Assembly (NCBI GenBank): GCA_937952135.1
Contig: CALFYL010000004.1
Span: 27,858-91,857 of the forward strand
Reading direction: 5' to 3'
Length of the DNA: 64,000 nt
Source of the DNA: an uncultured Planctomycetia bacterium
Lineage (GTDB): Bacteria; Planctomycetota; UBA1135; GCA-002686595
The number at the start of each line of letters is the position of its first letter. Position 1 is the first letter of the stretch. Both the position numbers and the translations under genes were made by a program. The notes below the pieces were generated by a model, which worked only from the letters and a program-made list of their open reading frames with translations, was not told the origin of the DNA and did no database searches. This document shows, piece by piece, positions 17,821 through 26,615 of the stretch.

Positions 17821-19346
17821 CGGCGCGCCTCCGCTGCGAAGTGCGTGCGCCAATCGCCGCACAGCGCCTCGACGGCCGAGTCCGCGGGCAGCGAGCGCGC
17901 GTAGGCGCACACCAGCCAGGCCTGCGTGATGCGCGTGAAGTACGCGGCGCGCGAGGCGGGCGCGGCGCCGTGCGCGCGGCGCAGGCAGTCGTTCTCGGTG
18001 TCGCTGAGCTCCAGCTCGAGCCCGTCGTCGCGGATCAGGCGCGCGATCGCGGCGCGGTAGAGCAAGCCGAGCGCCGCGCGAGCTTGTCCGCGCCGCCAGA
18101 GCGCCAGAGCTTCGCTGGGCACGTCGCTGGGAAGCGATTCCGGGCGCACATCGAGGCCGAACACGTGCGTCGGCGGCGCGGGGCGAGCGTTCTCGCGCTC
18201 GCGCTCGCGCTGCGCGAAGCTGCGCGCGACGAAGTACACGAGCCCGAGCGCGACCGAGCTTGCGAGCAGCCACGCGAGCACGACGGCCGCCGTGCTCAGC
18301 AGCGACGACTTGGGGCCGTCGATCCCGCGGCCGAAGAGCCAGTCCAGGTCGAAGTCGAAGCTCAGCTCCGTGTCGCGCGTCTTGGTGTCGAACTCGTCGC
18401 GCGCGAGGACGCGCTCGATCGCGTCCGCGGCGTCCGTCGCCGGCGATGGCGCGACGTTTTCGGCAGCGGGCGCCTGCGTGCCGCTCGAGTCCGGCGACGC
18501 GCTTTGCGACGGAGCGGCCGCGCGCGAGCCCCCCGCGAGCAAGACGAAACTCAGGAGCAGCGCGACGACCTTGCGCAGCGCCGCCCCGCGCTCGGCTCCG
18601 ACGCGCGCTCCGAGCCGGCGAAACGCGACCTCGATGTCCCAGCCCTCCGACTGCGTCCGGCGCTGCAAGTACAGGCCGAATCCGGCGGCGGCGTGCAGCG
18701 TTGCGCCGACGCTGTAGGCCGTGAGGTGCGCGACGAGGAACGCCGTCGCGAGCCAGCCGGGATCGGCGGACGACGGGCCCTTCTCGAACAGGCCCTCGGA
18801 CGACGGAAGCCACTCGGACGGCGTCGCGAACACGAGCAAGGCGAGCAACGCCGCTTCGATCGCGCGCTCGAAGCACCAGCCGAGCAGCGACACGAGGCTG
18901 ATCACACCGAAGGCCTCGACGCCGACCGCGTTCTCGCGCCGCCGCCGTTCCGCGCCGCTCACGCCTTCGAGCATCTCGACGGGTTGCAGCAGCGCTCGCG
19001 TCGTCGTGAGCCGCCGCCACGTCAGCGTCCGCGCGAGGCCGCGCCACCAGATCGTGCGCAGCTCGCCCAGCACCTCGAACGCACGCGGCGCCGCGCCGAA
19101 CATCGCGCGCGAGAGCACGAACACGACCGTGCGCTCGAACATCGGCTTGAGCCACCACAGCACCGCGACCCCGATGAGCGGGTGGCCCCAGGGCGCGAAC
19201 AGGATCGCCGCCGCGAGCGGCACGAACGTGGCGCACCACGCCGCGAACACGGGCGCGCGCCAACGCTGGAGCAGCGCGAGCCCGAGGTCGACGCCCTCCC
19301 ACGCCGAGCGCGGCCGCAGCTCAACTTCGAGGCGCTCGAGCTTCAT
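17817..19346 (-). CDS. DUF4129 membrane protein
   Basis: About 509 aa. The N-terminal half holds several hydrophobic helices. After a Ser/Ala/Pro-rich linker (residues ~285-315) there is another helix (STAAVVLAWLLASSVALGLVYFV, ~350), and then the cytoplasmic DUF4129 domain, with RGQARAALGLLYRAAIARL and the typical LSDTENDCLRR. The start overlaps the SpoIIM reading frame by 26 bp. Part of the MoxR/DUF58 operon. Confidence 0.85.
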   Translation of the reverse strand: MKLERLEVELRPRSAWEGVDLGLALLQRWRAPVFAAWCATFVPLAAAILFAPWGHPLIGVAVLWWLKPMFERTVVFVLSRAMFGAAPRAFEVLGELRTIWWRGLARTLTWRRLTTTRALLQPVEMLEGVSGAERRRRENAVGVEAFGVISLVSLLGWCFERAIEAALLALLVFATPSEWLPSSEGLFEKGPSSADPGWLATAFLVAHLTAYSVGATLHAAAGFGLYLQRRTQSEGWDIEVAFRRLGARVGAERGAALRKVVALLLSFVLLAGGSRAAAPSQSASPDSSGTQAPAAENVAPSPATDAADAIERVLARDEFDTKTRDTELSFDFDLDWLFGRGIDGPKSSLLSTAAVVLAWLLASSVALGLVYFVARSFAQRERERENARPAPPTHVFGLDVRPESLPSDVPSEALALWRRGQARAALGLLYRAAIARLIRDDGLELELSDTENDCLRRAHGAAPASRAAYFTRITQAWLVCAYARSLPADSAVEALCGDWRTHFAAEARR

Positions 19347-20325
19347 CCGCTTGTTCCGGCGCGCCGCGGCCGGCGAGCGTGAAGTAGAGCACCGTCGCGG
19401 CCGCGAGCAGCGCTCCCACGGCGTACTTGAGCGCGGCAGGCGCCGCGGACGCCGACCAGAAGCCCTCGACGAAGGCCGCGGCGACCGTCATCGCGACGGC
19501 GCCCGCGAACATGCCGAGCGTGCGCGCGGAGTCGTCGCGAAGCGCTCGCGCCCGAGTGCGGCGGCCGGGCGCGACGAGCGCGGCGCCGACGCGCAGGCCG
19601 GCGGCGGAGGCGATGAAGAAGGCGCTCATCTCGATCGTCACGTGGCTCGACACGAAGGGCCACAACATGTCGCCGAACCCGATCGTCGACACGTGCCCGA
19701 ACACCGCGCCGTGCACGACGCCGTTGAACAGCAGGAACAGCAGCGTGCCGACGCCCCACAGCGCGCCGCCCGCGAAGGCGCGGATGTCGCCGCCGACGTT
19801 GTTCTGCACGTAGAAGCCGAACATCGCGACGGCTTCGTCCGCGGTGCGGCCGAGGGTCACGCGTTCGGCGGGGTCGTACATCTCCTCGAACTGCTGCACG
19901 AGCTCGGGATCGACGGCCGCGAACAACAGGTCCGGGCGTTCGCGCGCGAGGAGCATCATCGTCACCAGCGGAACGAGGTACACGATCGCGCTGATCCAGA
20001 AGAAGCGCCACTCGGCGCGCACGTAGCGCGGAAAGTCGCGCCCGAAAAAGCGCGCCGTGCGCGAGAGCACGCGCGTGTTGTCGCGGTAGACGTGGTTGCG
20101 CGCCGCGAGCGCAAGCGCGTTGAGGCGCTCGATCAGAGCACGGCCGTACATGCGGCGCCTGGCGAGCGCGAGGTCCTGGCAGGTGCGTCGGTAGAGCGAC
20201 GCCAGCTCCTCCGCGCCCGTCACGGCGCCGCGCCGCCGGCCGCGCGCGCGATCCAGGCGCCCGACGAGCTGTTCGAGCCGCGCCCAGCGCGCCGAGCGCG
20301 CCTCGATGAACGGGGCGCGCTTCAC
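19321..20325 (-). CDS. SpoIIM-like (stage II sporulation protein M) membrane protein
   Basis: About 334 aa. The GTG start at 20325 overlaps the RDD stop as GTGA and is preferred over a frame reading on from the RDD gene. A soluble N-terminal ~110 residues with conserved Arg/Leu helices (EELASLYRRTCQDLALARRR) precede five or more membrane helices. The pattern VVHGAVFGHVSTIGFGDML and then SAFFIASAAGLRVGAAL is the SpoIIM signature region. The family is found well outside spore formers, usually beside MoxR and RDD genes as here. Confidence 0.9.
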   Translation of the reverse strand: MKRAPFIEARSARWARLEQLVGRLDRARGRRRGAVTGAEELASLYRRTCQDLALARRRMYGRALIERLNALALAARNHVYRDNTRVLSRTARFFGRDFPRYVRAEWRFFWISAIVYLVPLVTMMLLARERPDLLFAAVDPELVQQFEEMYDPAERVTLGRTADEAVAMFGFYVQNNVGGDIRAFAGGALWGVGTLLFLLFNGVVHGAVFGHVSTIGFGDMLWPFVSSHVTIEMSAFFIASAAGLRVGAALVAPGRRTRARALRDDSARTLGMFAGAVAMTVAAAFVEGFWSASAAPAALKYAVGALLAAATVLYFTLAGRGAPEQADEARAPRS

Positions 20326-21011
20326 CGCTCGCCGCTCACCCAGCTCGCCATGCCGAGCGCGCGCGCAACGCCTGGCGCACCTCGCTCGCCGGTCAACGGC
20401 TCGAGGTTGTCCGCGATCTCCGCCGCGCGCGCCGGCCCCCACGTCGCGATGCGCTGCGAGAACTCCACGAGCGCCGCCTGCTCCGCGAGTTCGAGCGAGA
20501 CCGCCGGCGCGATCGGCGCCGCCTTCGCGAGCTCGCGCCCGCGCTGCGGCTCGCGTACGTGAACCACCAGCGTGCCCGCGATGCGGTCGCCGAGGCGCTG
20601 GAAGTCGCGGCTCGCGACCATCGAGAGGAGGCCCGCGACGTAGAACACCGGTGCGAAGTCCACCGCGCGCATGAGGTTGCGCAGTAGCGATTGCGAGAGT
20701 CCGACGGGCCGGCCGTCGATGAGCACCACACCGAGTCCGAGCACGCGCTTGCCCGGAGTCGCCCCGCCGGCGTAGACCTCGAACGCGACGGGGTAGAGCC
20801 ATTCGAGCGCGAACCACGCGATCGCCTGCACCGCGTAGCCGACTCCCGCGAGCCAGCCGAGCGCCGCGCCGAGGGTGCTCATCGCGACGAAGCGCAGCAC
20901 GAAATCGAGCGCGTAAGCGAGCACGCGCTCGTACGGACCGGCGACGCGGAGCGCGAGATCGACGCCCTCGGGCGTCTCCACGGCGCGCAATGTGTCGACA
21001 CGGGTCCGCAA
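20322..21011 (-). CDS. RDD-family membrane protein
   Basis: About 229 aa. The RDD signature is present: R-x-LAYALDFVL with the Arg and Asp of the first helix, GGATPGKRVLGLGVV at the loop, and DFQRLGDRIAGTLVV for the final motif. Three to four helices, then a soluble helical tail of ~75 residues. It is the first gene of the tightly overlapping SpoIIM, DUF4129, DUF4350, MoxR, DUF58 set. RDD proteins are proposed transporters or membrane organisers; no substrate can be inferred. Confidence 0.9.
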   Translation of the reverse strand: MRTRVDTLRAVETPEGVDLALRVAGPYERVLAYALDFVLRFVAMSTLGAALGWLAGVGYAVQAIAWFALEWLYPVAFEVYAGGATPGKRVLGLGVVLIDGRPVGLSQSLLRNLMRAVDFAPVFYVAGLLSMVASRDFQRLGDRIAGTLVVHVREPQRGRELAKAAPIAPAVSLELAEQAALVEFSQRIATWGPARAAEIADNLEPLTGERGAPGVARALGMASWVSGER

Positions 21012-21072
21012 GGTGCTTCGCTCCCCTCGCGCGCCGCCGCGGATGTGCGGCGCGGAGCGAGGCCGCCCGAAA

Positions 21073-21687
21073 TTACCGCGGGCGCCTGCGCCGGGGAAGC
21101 TCGCGCGTCTCGACGACGATCGTGCCCGCGAGCCAGTCGTGCAGGCAGCGGCTGCGCGGTCCGAGGATGAAGAGCACGTCGGCCAGCCACAGGGCCCAGG
21201 CCACCAGCGCGAGAACCGCGAACCACGCCAAGTCGTCCTGCGCGTCGTGCTCCGCGATCCACCTGAGGGCGAAAGGCGGCGCGATCCTCAGCGCCGCGAT
21301 GCGGCCGAGACTCGCACGCGAGCCGTCGCTGCGAACGATGGCGATGCGGAGCACGCGTTTGCCGATCGACTGCCCGAAGCGGTGGAGCCACAGCGCGTTC
21401 CAGGCGAGCAGCGCGACCGCGCAAACCGCGGCCGCGACGTTCCAAGCGATCCGAGCGGAGCTGTGCTGCTGCGCCTCGTCGGCCCACACGTAGAACAATC
21501 CCAGCGGTATCCACGTGAGGCCGTCGACCACGACCGCCGCGAGTCGAACCATGCGCGGCGCGAGCGGCAGTCGGCCGCGCTTCTCGCGAACGATCGGCGC
21601 CCGCGGCGGCGCGAAAGGGTTTTCGACGGAGTTCTCGGCGGAGTTTTCGGCGGGGCCCTCGGCGTCGGCCGGCCGCGGCTCAGCCAT
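21073..21687 (-). CDS. Second RDD-family membrane protein
   Basis: About 204 aa. The N-terminus is Pro/Ala/Glu-rich with a small repeat (AENSAENSVENP). It is followed by RLAAVVVDGLTWIPLGLFYVW (RDD helix 1), RFGQSIGKRVLRIAIV (GK-R loop) and RCLHDWLAGTIVV (final motif). It overlaps recN by 8 bp, so recN and the RDD/MoxR operon are probably one transcript. A 61-bp gap separates it from the first RDD gene. Confidence 0.88.
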   Translation of the reverse strand: MAEPRPADAEGPAENSAENSVENPFAPPRAPIVREKRGRLPLAPRMVRLAAVVVDGLTWIPLGLFYVWADEAQQHSSARIAWNVAAAVCAVALLAWNALWLHRFGQSIGKRVLRIAIVRSDGSRASLGRIAALRIAPPFALRWIAEHDAQDDLAWFAVLALVAWALWLADVLFILGPRSRCLHDWLAGTIVVETRELPRRRRPR

Positions 21688-23455
21688 GGCCGCGTTGCGC
21701 GAGCTTCAACAAACGCCGCGCCTCCGCGCGCGCCGTCTCCTGGTCGGCGCCGCCCGCGATCATGTCGGCGATCTCCTGCACGCGCGCGTCGTCGCGCAGC
21801 TCCTCGACCGCGGTGCGCGTGCGGCCGCCTTCGACGAACTTCGAAGCCTTGAGGTGGCGCTGCGCCATCGCGGCGATGGCCGGCAAGTGCGTCACGCAGA
21901 GCACCTGATGGTGCACTCCGAGGTGCTCGAGGTGCGCGCCGACCGCAGGACCGAGCCGGCCGCCGACGCCCGAATCGATCTCGTCGAACAGCAGCGTGCG
22001 GCGCTCGCCCGAAGCCGCGAGCGCGCTGCGCAGCGCGAGCATGATGCGCGCCGTCTCGCCGCCCGACGCGACTTGGCTCAGCTTGGAGAGCGGCTCGCCG
22101 GGATTCGCCGAGAGCACGAACTCGATGCGGTCGATGCCGCGCTCGCCGAAGCGCGCCTGGTCGGCCTCGATCACCGCGGGATCCGACGGATCGCCCGCCG
22201 TCACGCCGTCTTCGTCGCCGCGCTGCGCGAGGCGCACGTCGAAGCTCGCCTTCGGCAGCCCGAGGTCCGCGAACGCCTTCTCGACGGCCTTCACGAGCTT
22301 CGGCCGCACGGCCTTGCGCGCCCGCCTCAACTCGCCGGCCTTCGCCAGCAGCGCCGCGCGCGCCGCCTCCAACTCCGCGCCGAGCCCTTCCGAACTGTGC
22401 TCGTCGTCGTCGAGGCGTTTGACCTGCGCGCGCAACTCGGCGAGCTTCGCCACCAGTCCCGCGCCGTCCGTCTTGTACTTGCGCTCGAGCCGCTCGAGCT
22501 CCGCGAGCCGGCCTTCGATCTCCTCCAAGCGCGCCGGGTCGACCTCCAAGCGCTCGGTCAGCGACTGCAGCGCGCGCGCGCCGTCCTCGAGGTGCACGAG
22601 CGCCGCGTCGAGCGACTCCGCCGCCGGCCCGAGCGCCGCGACCTGCGCCTTCCAGCCCTCGACGAAACGCGCCGCGCCGCGCAGCCGATCGAGCACCGCT
22701 TCCTCGGCCTCGCAAAGCTCCCCCACGACCCGCGCGAGACCCTCCTTGAGGCTCGCCGCGTGCCGCAGCAGGTCGCGCTCGGGCTCGAGCTCCGCGCGTT
22801 CGTCCGCGCGCGGCGCCGCCGCCGCGAGTTCCGCGCACTGAAAGCGCGCCAGATCGAGCTGGTCGCGCCGCGTCGCCGCCTCCGCGCGCAACCGCAGCGC
22901 CTTCTCCGCGAGCTCGCGCCAAGTCTCGCGCGCGCGCCGATAGGCGGCCACGGGTTCGTCCAACTTGCCGAAGCTGTCGACGAGCCGCATCTGCTCGCTC
23001 GCGTCGTGCAGCTTCTGGTGGTCGTTCTGGCCGTGGATCTCGAACAGCCGCGGCGCGAGGTCCGCGAGCGCCTCGCGCGTCACCGCGCGGTTGTTCACAT
23101 AGGCGCGCGTCTTGCCGTCGGCGAAGACGCTGCGCCCGAGGATCAGCTCGTGGTCTTCGTCGCCGCCGCGGGCCCACTCGGCGACGAGTTGCGGCATGTG
23201 GCGACGCGCCCAGCGCGCGAGCGACGCTCCCTCGCGCCCGGCCGGAATCACGAAGCGGCCCTCGACGACGGCCTTGTCGGCGCCGGAGCGCACGCGGCCC
23301 GGTTTCGGGCGCGTGCCGAGCAGCAGCTCGAGCGCGCCGACGAGCAGACTCTTGCCCGCGCCGGTTTCGCCGCTGATCACGTTCAACCCCGGGCCGAAGG
23401 TCAGGACGGAGTGCTCGATGATGGCGAGGTCGCGGATGATCAACTCGACGAGCAT
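21680..23455 (-). CDS. recN: DNA repair protein RecN
   Basis: About 591 aa, slightly longer than typical RecN. SMC-like: Walker A GETGAGKS at residues 29-36 within the N-terminal ATPase half, two long Ala/Arg/Glu-rich coiled-coil arms in the middle, then the C-terminal half with the ABC signature VASGGETARIML and Walker B RTLLFDEIDSGVGGR. It acts in recombinational repair of double-strand breaks at DNA ends together with RecA. The N-terminal MLVELIIRDLAIIE is the family hallmark and fixes the start at 23455. Confidence 0.97.
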   Translation of the reverse strand: MLVELIIRDLAIIEHSVLTFGPGLNVISGETGAGKSLLVGALELLLGTRPKPGRVRSGADKAVVEGRFVIPAGREGASLARWARRHMPQLVAEWARGGDEDHELILGRSVFADGKTRAYVNNRAVTREALADLAPRLFEIHGQNDHQKLHDASEQMRLVDSFGKLDEPVAAYRRARETWRELAEKALRLRAEAATRRDQLDLARFQCAELAAAAPRADERAELEPERDLLRHAASLKEGLARVVGELCEAEEAVLDRLRGAARFVEGWKAQVAALGPAAESLDAALVHLEDGARALQSLTERLEVDPARLEEIEGRLAELERLERKYKTDGAGLVAKLAELRAQVKRLDDDEHSSEGLGAELEAARAALLAKAGELRRARKAVRPKLVKAVEKAFADLGLPKASFDVRLAQRGDEDGVTAGDPSDPAVIEADQARFGERGIDRIEFVLSANPGEPLSKLSQVASGGETARIMLALRSALAASGERRTLLFDEIDSGVGGRLGPAVGAHLEHLGVHHQVLCVTHLPAIAAMAQRHLKASKFVEGGRTRTAVEELRDDARVQEIADMIAGGADQETARAEARRLLKLAQRGHG

Positions 23456-23511
23456 GGTGGGCGCGGGCTTTCGTCAGACGCTACACGCTCGCCCGCCGCC
23501 GCGGCAATCGA

Positions 23512-23532
23512 GTTGTGCGGAGCGCGCACAAC
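23512..23532 (-). terminator. Hairpin after the DUF3500 gene
   Basis: GTTGTGCG (23512-23519) and CGCACAAC (23525-23532) form a perfect 8-bp stem with a 5-nt loop, 10 bp beyond the DUF3500 stop. No T-run follows on the minus strand, so termination is uncertain. Confidence 0.45.
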
Positions 23533-23541
23533 CGAGGTGCG

Positions 23542-24573
23542 TCAACGCACTTCGACGGGGCTCTCTTCCAAGCGCGCGCCGCCGAAGTCCGACTCCGCAT
23601 CGCGCCACAAGGTGTGCACGTGGTTGGCGCCGGGCTGGCTGTTGTCGAACTCGAACACCGAGCTCGCGACGTGCAGCCGCCAGTAGCAGCGCTCACCGGG
23701 TTCATCCGAGCCGATCCACACAAAGCGTGCCGCCTCGAGGCCGTCGAGCAACCCGGCGCGGCGCGGGTCGCCGAACGGCAGGCGCAAGCGGCCCGCGAAG
23801 AGCTCGACGAGCCCGCGCACGAGCGCGCGCTGGTCCGCGTTCATCTCCCCCGCACCCAGGCCCAGCTTGCCCGCCGCGACCACGCTCTGACCGGGCTTGG
23901 AGTGGATGTCCCCGCTCAACTCGGCCGCGACGACCGCCTTCGCGCGCTGCGCGTCGTCGAGGCTTCCGAGCAGCTCGCGCGCAAGGTCTTCCTCGCGTTC
24001 GAGCACGCGCACCCCCGCGCCCGACCCCGCCGCCCCGCGCGCGGGGTTCGCGCCCAGGAACTGCGGCGTCACGCCCACGACCGATTCACCGATCCCGGCG
24101 ACGGTGAGCGAGATGTGGTGGCCTTCGAAGCGCCACGACCAGCGCTCCTGCTCGCGCGGGTCGCCGAACACCGCCACGTGGTAGTCGTCCGCGTCGCGCC
24201 AGGTCGCCGAGGCGCCGGGGCGCGACTCGAGCTCGAACAGCACGCGCTCGAGCTCGCGAATCTGCTCGAGCTTGTGGAGCGCCGCGTCGTCGAACACCGA
24301 GCCGAGCAACTCGTGCAATCGCTCGCGCTGCAACTCGCTCAATCCGCCGATGCGAACCCCGGGTCGCTTGCGCGGGGTGTAGTGCCAGTCGAGCCGCTCC
24401 TCGCTGTCGAGCGGGTGGAGGCACGCGGCGCGCTGCTTCGCATCGAGCGCATCGAGCCAGCGCGCAGCGGCTGCGCGCGCGGCGCCGGCGGGCTCTTGGC
24501 CCTCGAGGGTCGCCGCGGCGACGCACAGGCACGCGAGAGGCGCGAGGAGAGCGAAGCACGTGCGAGTTGCCAT
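23542..24573 (-). CDS. DUF3500 secreted protein
   Basis: About 343 aa from ATG 24573 (24585 and 24615 are alternative in-frame ATGs). Signal peptide MATRTCFALLAPLACLCVAA. Family features: DAKQRAACLHPLDSEERLDWHYTPRKRPG near residues 45-75, WSWRFEGHHISLT near 150, TPQFLGANP near 175, and LLGSLDDAQRAKAVV near 210. DUF3500 proteins are common in planctomycetes and other environmental bacteria; the function is not known. It is divergent from the small gene at 24599 with only 25 bp between starts, so the promoters must overlap. Confidence 0.9.
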   Translation of the reverse strand: MATRTCFALLAPLACLCVAAATLEGQEPAGAARAAAARWLDALDAKQRAACLHPLDSEERLDWHYTPRKRPGVRIGGLSELQRERLHELLGSVFDDAALHKLEQIRELERVLFELESRPGASATWRDADDYHVAVFGDPREQERWSWRFEGHHISLTVAGIGESVVGVTPQFLGANPARGAAGSGAGVRVLEREEDLARELLGSLDDAQRAKAVVAAELSGDIHSKPGQSVVAAGKLGLGAGEMNADQRALVRGLVELFAGRLRLPFGDPRRAGLLDGLEAARFVWIGSDEPGERCYWRLHVASSVFEFDNSQPGANHVHTLWRDAESDFGGARLEESPVEVR

Positions 24574-24598
24574 GGTGAACGCCATGCTAGCGGTCCGC

Positions 24599-24805
24599 AT
24601 GGATCCGCGCGCCAACGATCGACGCGAGCCGCCCGACCCGCCGTGTCGGGAATGCCGGCACTACTGGATCACCTACGAAGCGCAGCACCCGTGGGGTTGC
24701 CGGGCGTTCGGGATTGCGAGCACGCGGTTGCCTGCGGCCGTCGTGCGCGAGGCGACGGGCAAGCCCTGCGACGCCTTCGATTTGAAGGAGCGGCTGCGCA
24801 AGTGA
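24599..24805 (+). CDS. Small cysteine-rich protein, zinc-ribbon-like
   Basis: 68 aa from ATG 24599. The pattern is C-x2-C-x-H-Y-x12-G-C-x-A-F-G-x-x-S, then P-C-D-A-F, as in a widespread uncharacterised family of ~60-80 aa proteins. The two Cys pairs and the His suggest a bound metal. The stop overlaps the GTG of the following PLP enzyme (GTGA), so both are coexpressed. Too short to assign a role. Confidence 0.8.
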   Translation: MDPRANDRREPPDPPCRECRHYWITYEAQHPWGCRAFGIASTRLPAAVVREATGKPCDAFDLKERLRK

Positions 24806-25905
24806 CGCCGGAACTCTCGATCGATTCGCTCCAGACGCCGGCGCTGCTCGTGCGGCTCGACCGCGTGCGCGCCAATCTGGACACGTTGCGCGCGCGACTC
24901 TCGGAGCACGGCGGGTTCGAGCGCTGGCGGCCCCATGTGAAGACCGCGAAGACGCCGAGCGTGCTGAAGCTGTTGCTCGAAGCGGGTCTCACGCGCTTCA
25001 AGTGCGCGACGACGCGCGAAGCGGCGGTGATGCTCAGCAGCGCCGACGACGCGGGCCGCGCGATCGACCTGTGCGTCGCGATGACGCACCGCGGACGCAA
25101 CCTCGAGCGCGTGGCCGAGCTCGCGAGACATGCGCCGCGCCACCGCTTGTCGGTGCTCACCGAGGATCCCGAGCACGCGCAGCTCGTGCGAGCGCTCGCG
25201 CCGGAACTCGGGCTGTTCGTCGACCTCGATCCGCGCTTCGGACGCAGCGGCATTCCGCTCGACGACGACGCGCGGCTCGACGCGACGCTGCGCGCGGCGG
25301 GCGGCGCTTTCGCCGGTCTGCACGCCTACGAGGGCCACATCCGCGACGCGCGCGCCGAGGACCGTGCGCGCGCGTGCGAGCCGCTGTTCGCGCGCCTCGT
25401 CGAGATCGTGCGCACACGTTCGCTCGAGCGCTTCGAACTCGTCACGAGCGGCACGCCGACCTTCGAGCAAGCGCTCGCCTTCGAGCCCTTTCGCGCCCTC
25501 GAGCACCGCATCAGCCCCGGCATCGTCGTGTACTGGGACACGAACAGCGCGGCGCTCGGCATCGCGGGCTTCGAATGCGCCGCCACGGTGCTCGCGCGCG
25601 CGATCAGCGCCGTTTCCGCGGGCCGCGTGACGCTCGACGCGGGTTCGAAGTCGCTCGACGCCGCCGCCGGAGATCCGTGCGTGCGCGTCCGCGGCTGGCC
25701 GCAACTCGCCGCGCAGCGACCGAGCGAAGAACACACGCCGCTCGTCGCACTCGACGGTCGAGCGCCCCCCGTCGGGACGCTGCTCGAGCTCGAGCCGCGC
25801 CACGTCTGTCCGATGATCAACCTCGCGAGCAGCGTCGTGTTGCTCGAAGGCGAGCGCGTCGTGCGCATCGAACGCGTCGCGGCCCGCGGCCACGACGTCG
25901 AGTGA
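24802..25905 (+). CDS. D-threonine aldolase / D-serine dehydratase-like PLP enzyme
   Basis: About 367 aa, GTG start at 24802 coupled to the upstream stop. N-terminal alanine-racemase-type TIM barrel: RPHVKTAKT carries the PLP lysine (K47; the usual motif is HVKTHK), and GLHAYEGHI contributes a phosphate-site region. The C-terminal domain has LEPRHVCPMINLAS, whose His and Cys are the metal ligands of D-serine dehydratase and D-threonine aldolase. The enzyme should cleave or dehydrate D-3-hydroxy amino acids in the cytoplasm. It ends two bases before the opposing stop at 25907. Confidence 0.88.
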   Translation: MTPELSIDSLQTPALLVRLDRVRANLDTLRARLSEHGGFERWRPHVKTAKTPSVLKLLLEAGLTRFKCATTREAAVMLSSADDAGRAIDLCVAMTHRGRNLERVAELARHAPRHRLSVLTEDPEHAQLVRALAPELGLFVDLDPRFGRSGIPLDDDARLDATLRAAGGAFAGLHAYEGHIRDARAEDRARACEPLFARLVEIVRTRSLERFELVTSGTPTFEQALAFEPFRALEHRISPGIVVYWDTNSAALGIAGFECAATVLARAISAVSAGRVTLDAGSKSLDAAAGDPCVRVRGWPQLAAQRPSEEHTPLVALDGRAPPVGTLLELEPRHVCPMINLASSVVLLEGERVVRIERVAARGHDVE

Positions 25906-25906
25906 T

Positions 25907-26554
25907 TCAGCGCTGGCCGAGCGACTCGGCCGCGCTGTCGCGCAGTCGGCGCAGCTCGTTGCGCGCGACGTCGGGCATCTCGCCGACGAGAGCGCGGTCG
26001 AAGTTGTCGAGCGCGTTGCGCCACTGCTCCTTCTCCATGTGCTCGAGCGCGCGCGTCGCGTGGAGCACGGAGCCTTCGCCGATCGAGCCCTTGACGCGCT
26101 GCACCTGCTCGAGCTCGATCCACGGCCGTCCGAGGAACAATTGGCGCACGTGCGCGGTCGCCTCGTAGCGCGCGAACTTCGGAGCGCCGGCGAGCACTTC
26201 GTCGGCCACGCTTCCGCGGCGCGCGAACACGTTCGCAACCGGGTTCTCCCAGGCGTCGCGCTCCCACAGGAACTGCTCGTCGGCCCAGACCTTCAGGCCG
26301 CGCCAGTCTTCGCTGCCGAAGCTCGTGAAGTACGGGTTCCAGCTCGTGGGCTCGGACTCGACCTGGAAGCGGACGCGCAGCGTGCTTCCGAGGTGCAGTT
26401 GCGCGTCCTTCGCGATCTCGGCGAGCGAGAGGTACGGCGCTTCTCGAGCCGTTTGGGCTGCCGACGTCTCGGAAACGCTCGAAACGCCGCGCCAGGCCGC
26501 GAAAACCGCCGGCGCGAGCGAGAGCAGAACCCAGGCGAACCTCGACGCCTTCAT
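25907..26554 (-). CDS. Exported or membrane-anchored hypothetical protein
   Basis: About 215 aa. N-terminal hydrophobic segment MKASRFAWVLLSLAPAVFAAW is an uncleaved anchor or a signal peptide. A beta-rich domain follows (LGSTLRVRFQVESEPTSWNPYF, a possible OB-like fold, residues ~55-150), then a C-terminal helical pair with one TPR-like unit (ALEHMEKEQWRNALDNFDRAL). No family recognised. Tail-to-tail with the PLP enzyme, one base apart. Confidence 0.75.
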   Translation of the reverse strand: MKASRFAWVLLSLAPAVFAAWRGVSSVSETSAAQTAREAPYLSLAEIAKDAQLHLGSTLRVRFQVESEPTSWNPYFTSFGSEDWRGLKVWADEQFLWERDAWENPVANVFARRGSVADEVLAGAPKFARYEATAHVRQLFLGRPWIELEQVQRVKGSIGEGSVLHATRALEHMEKEQWRNALDNFDRALVGEMPDVARNELRRLRDSAAESLGQR

Positions 26555-26615
26555 GGGGTGCTCATCGGGCGTGCGCGGGCGCCGCTTGAGCCCGCCGGCG
26601 GCTTGCGGCGGCTCG

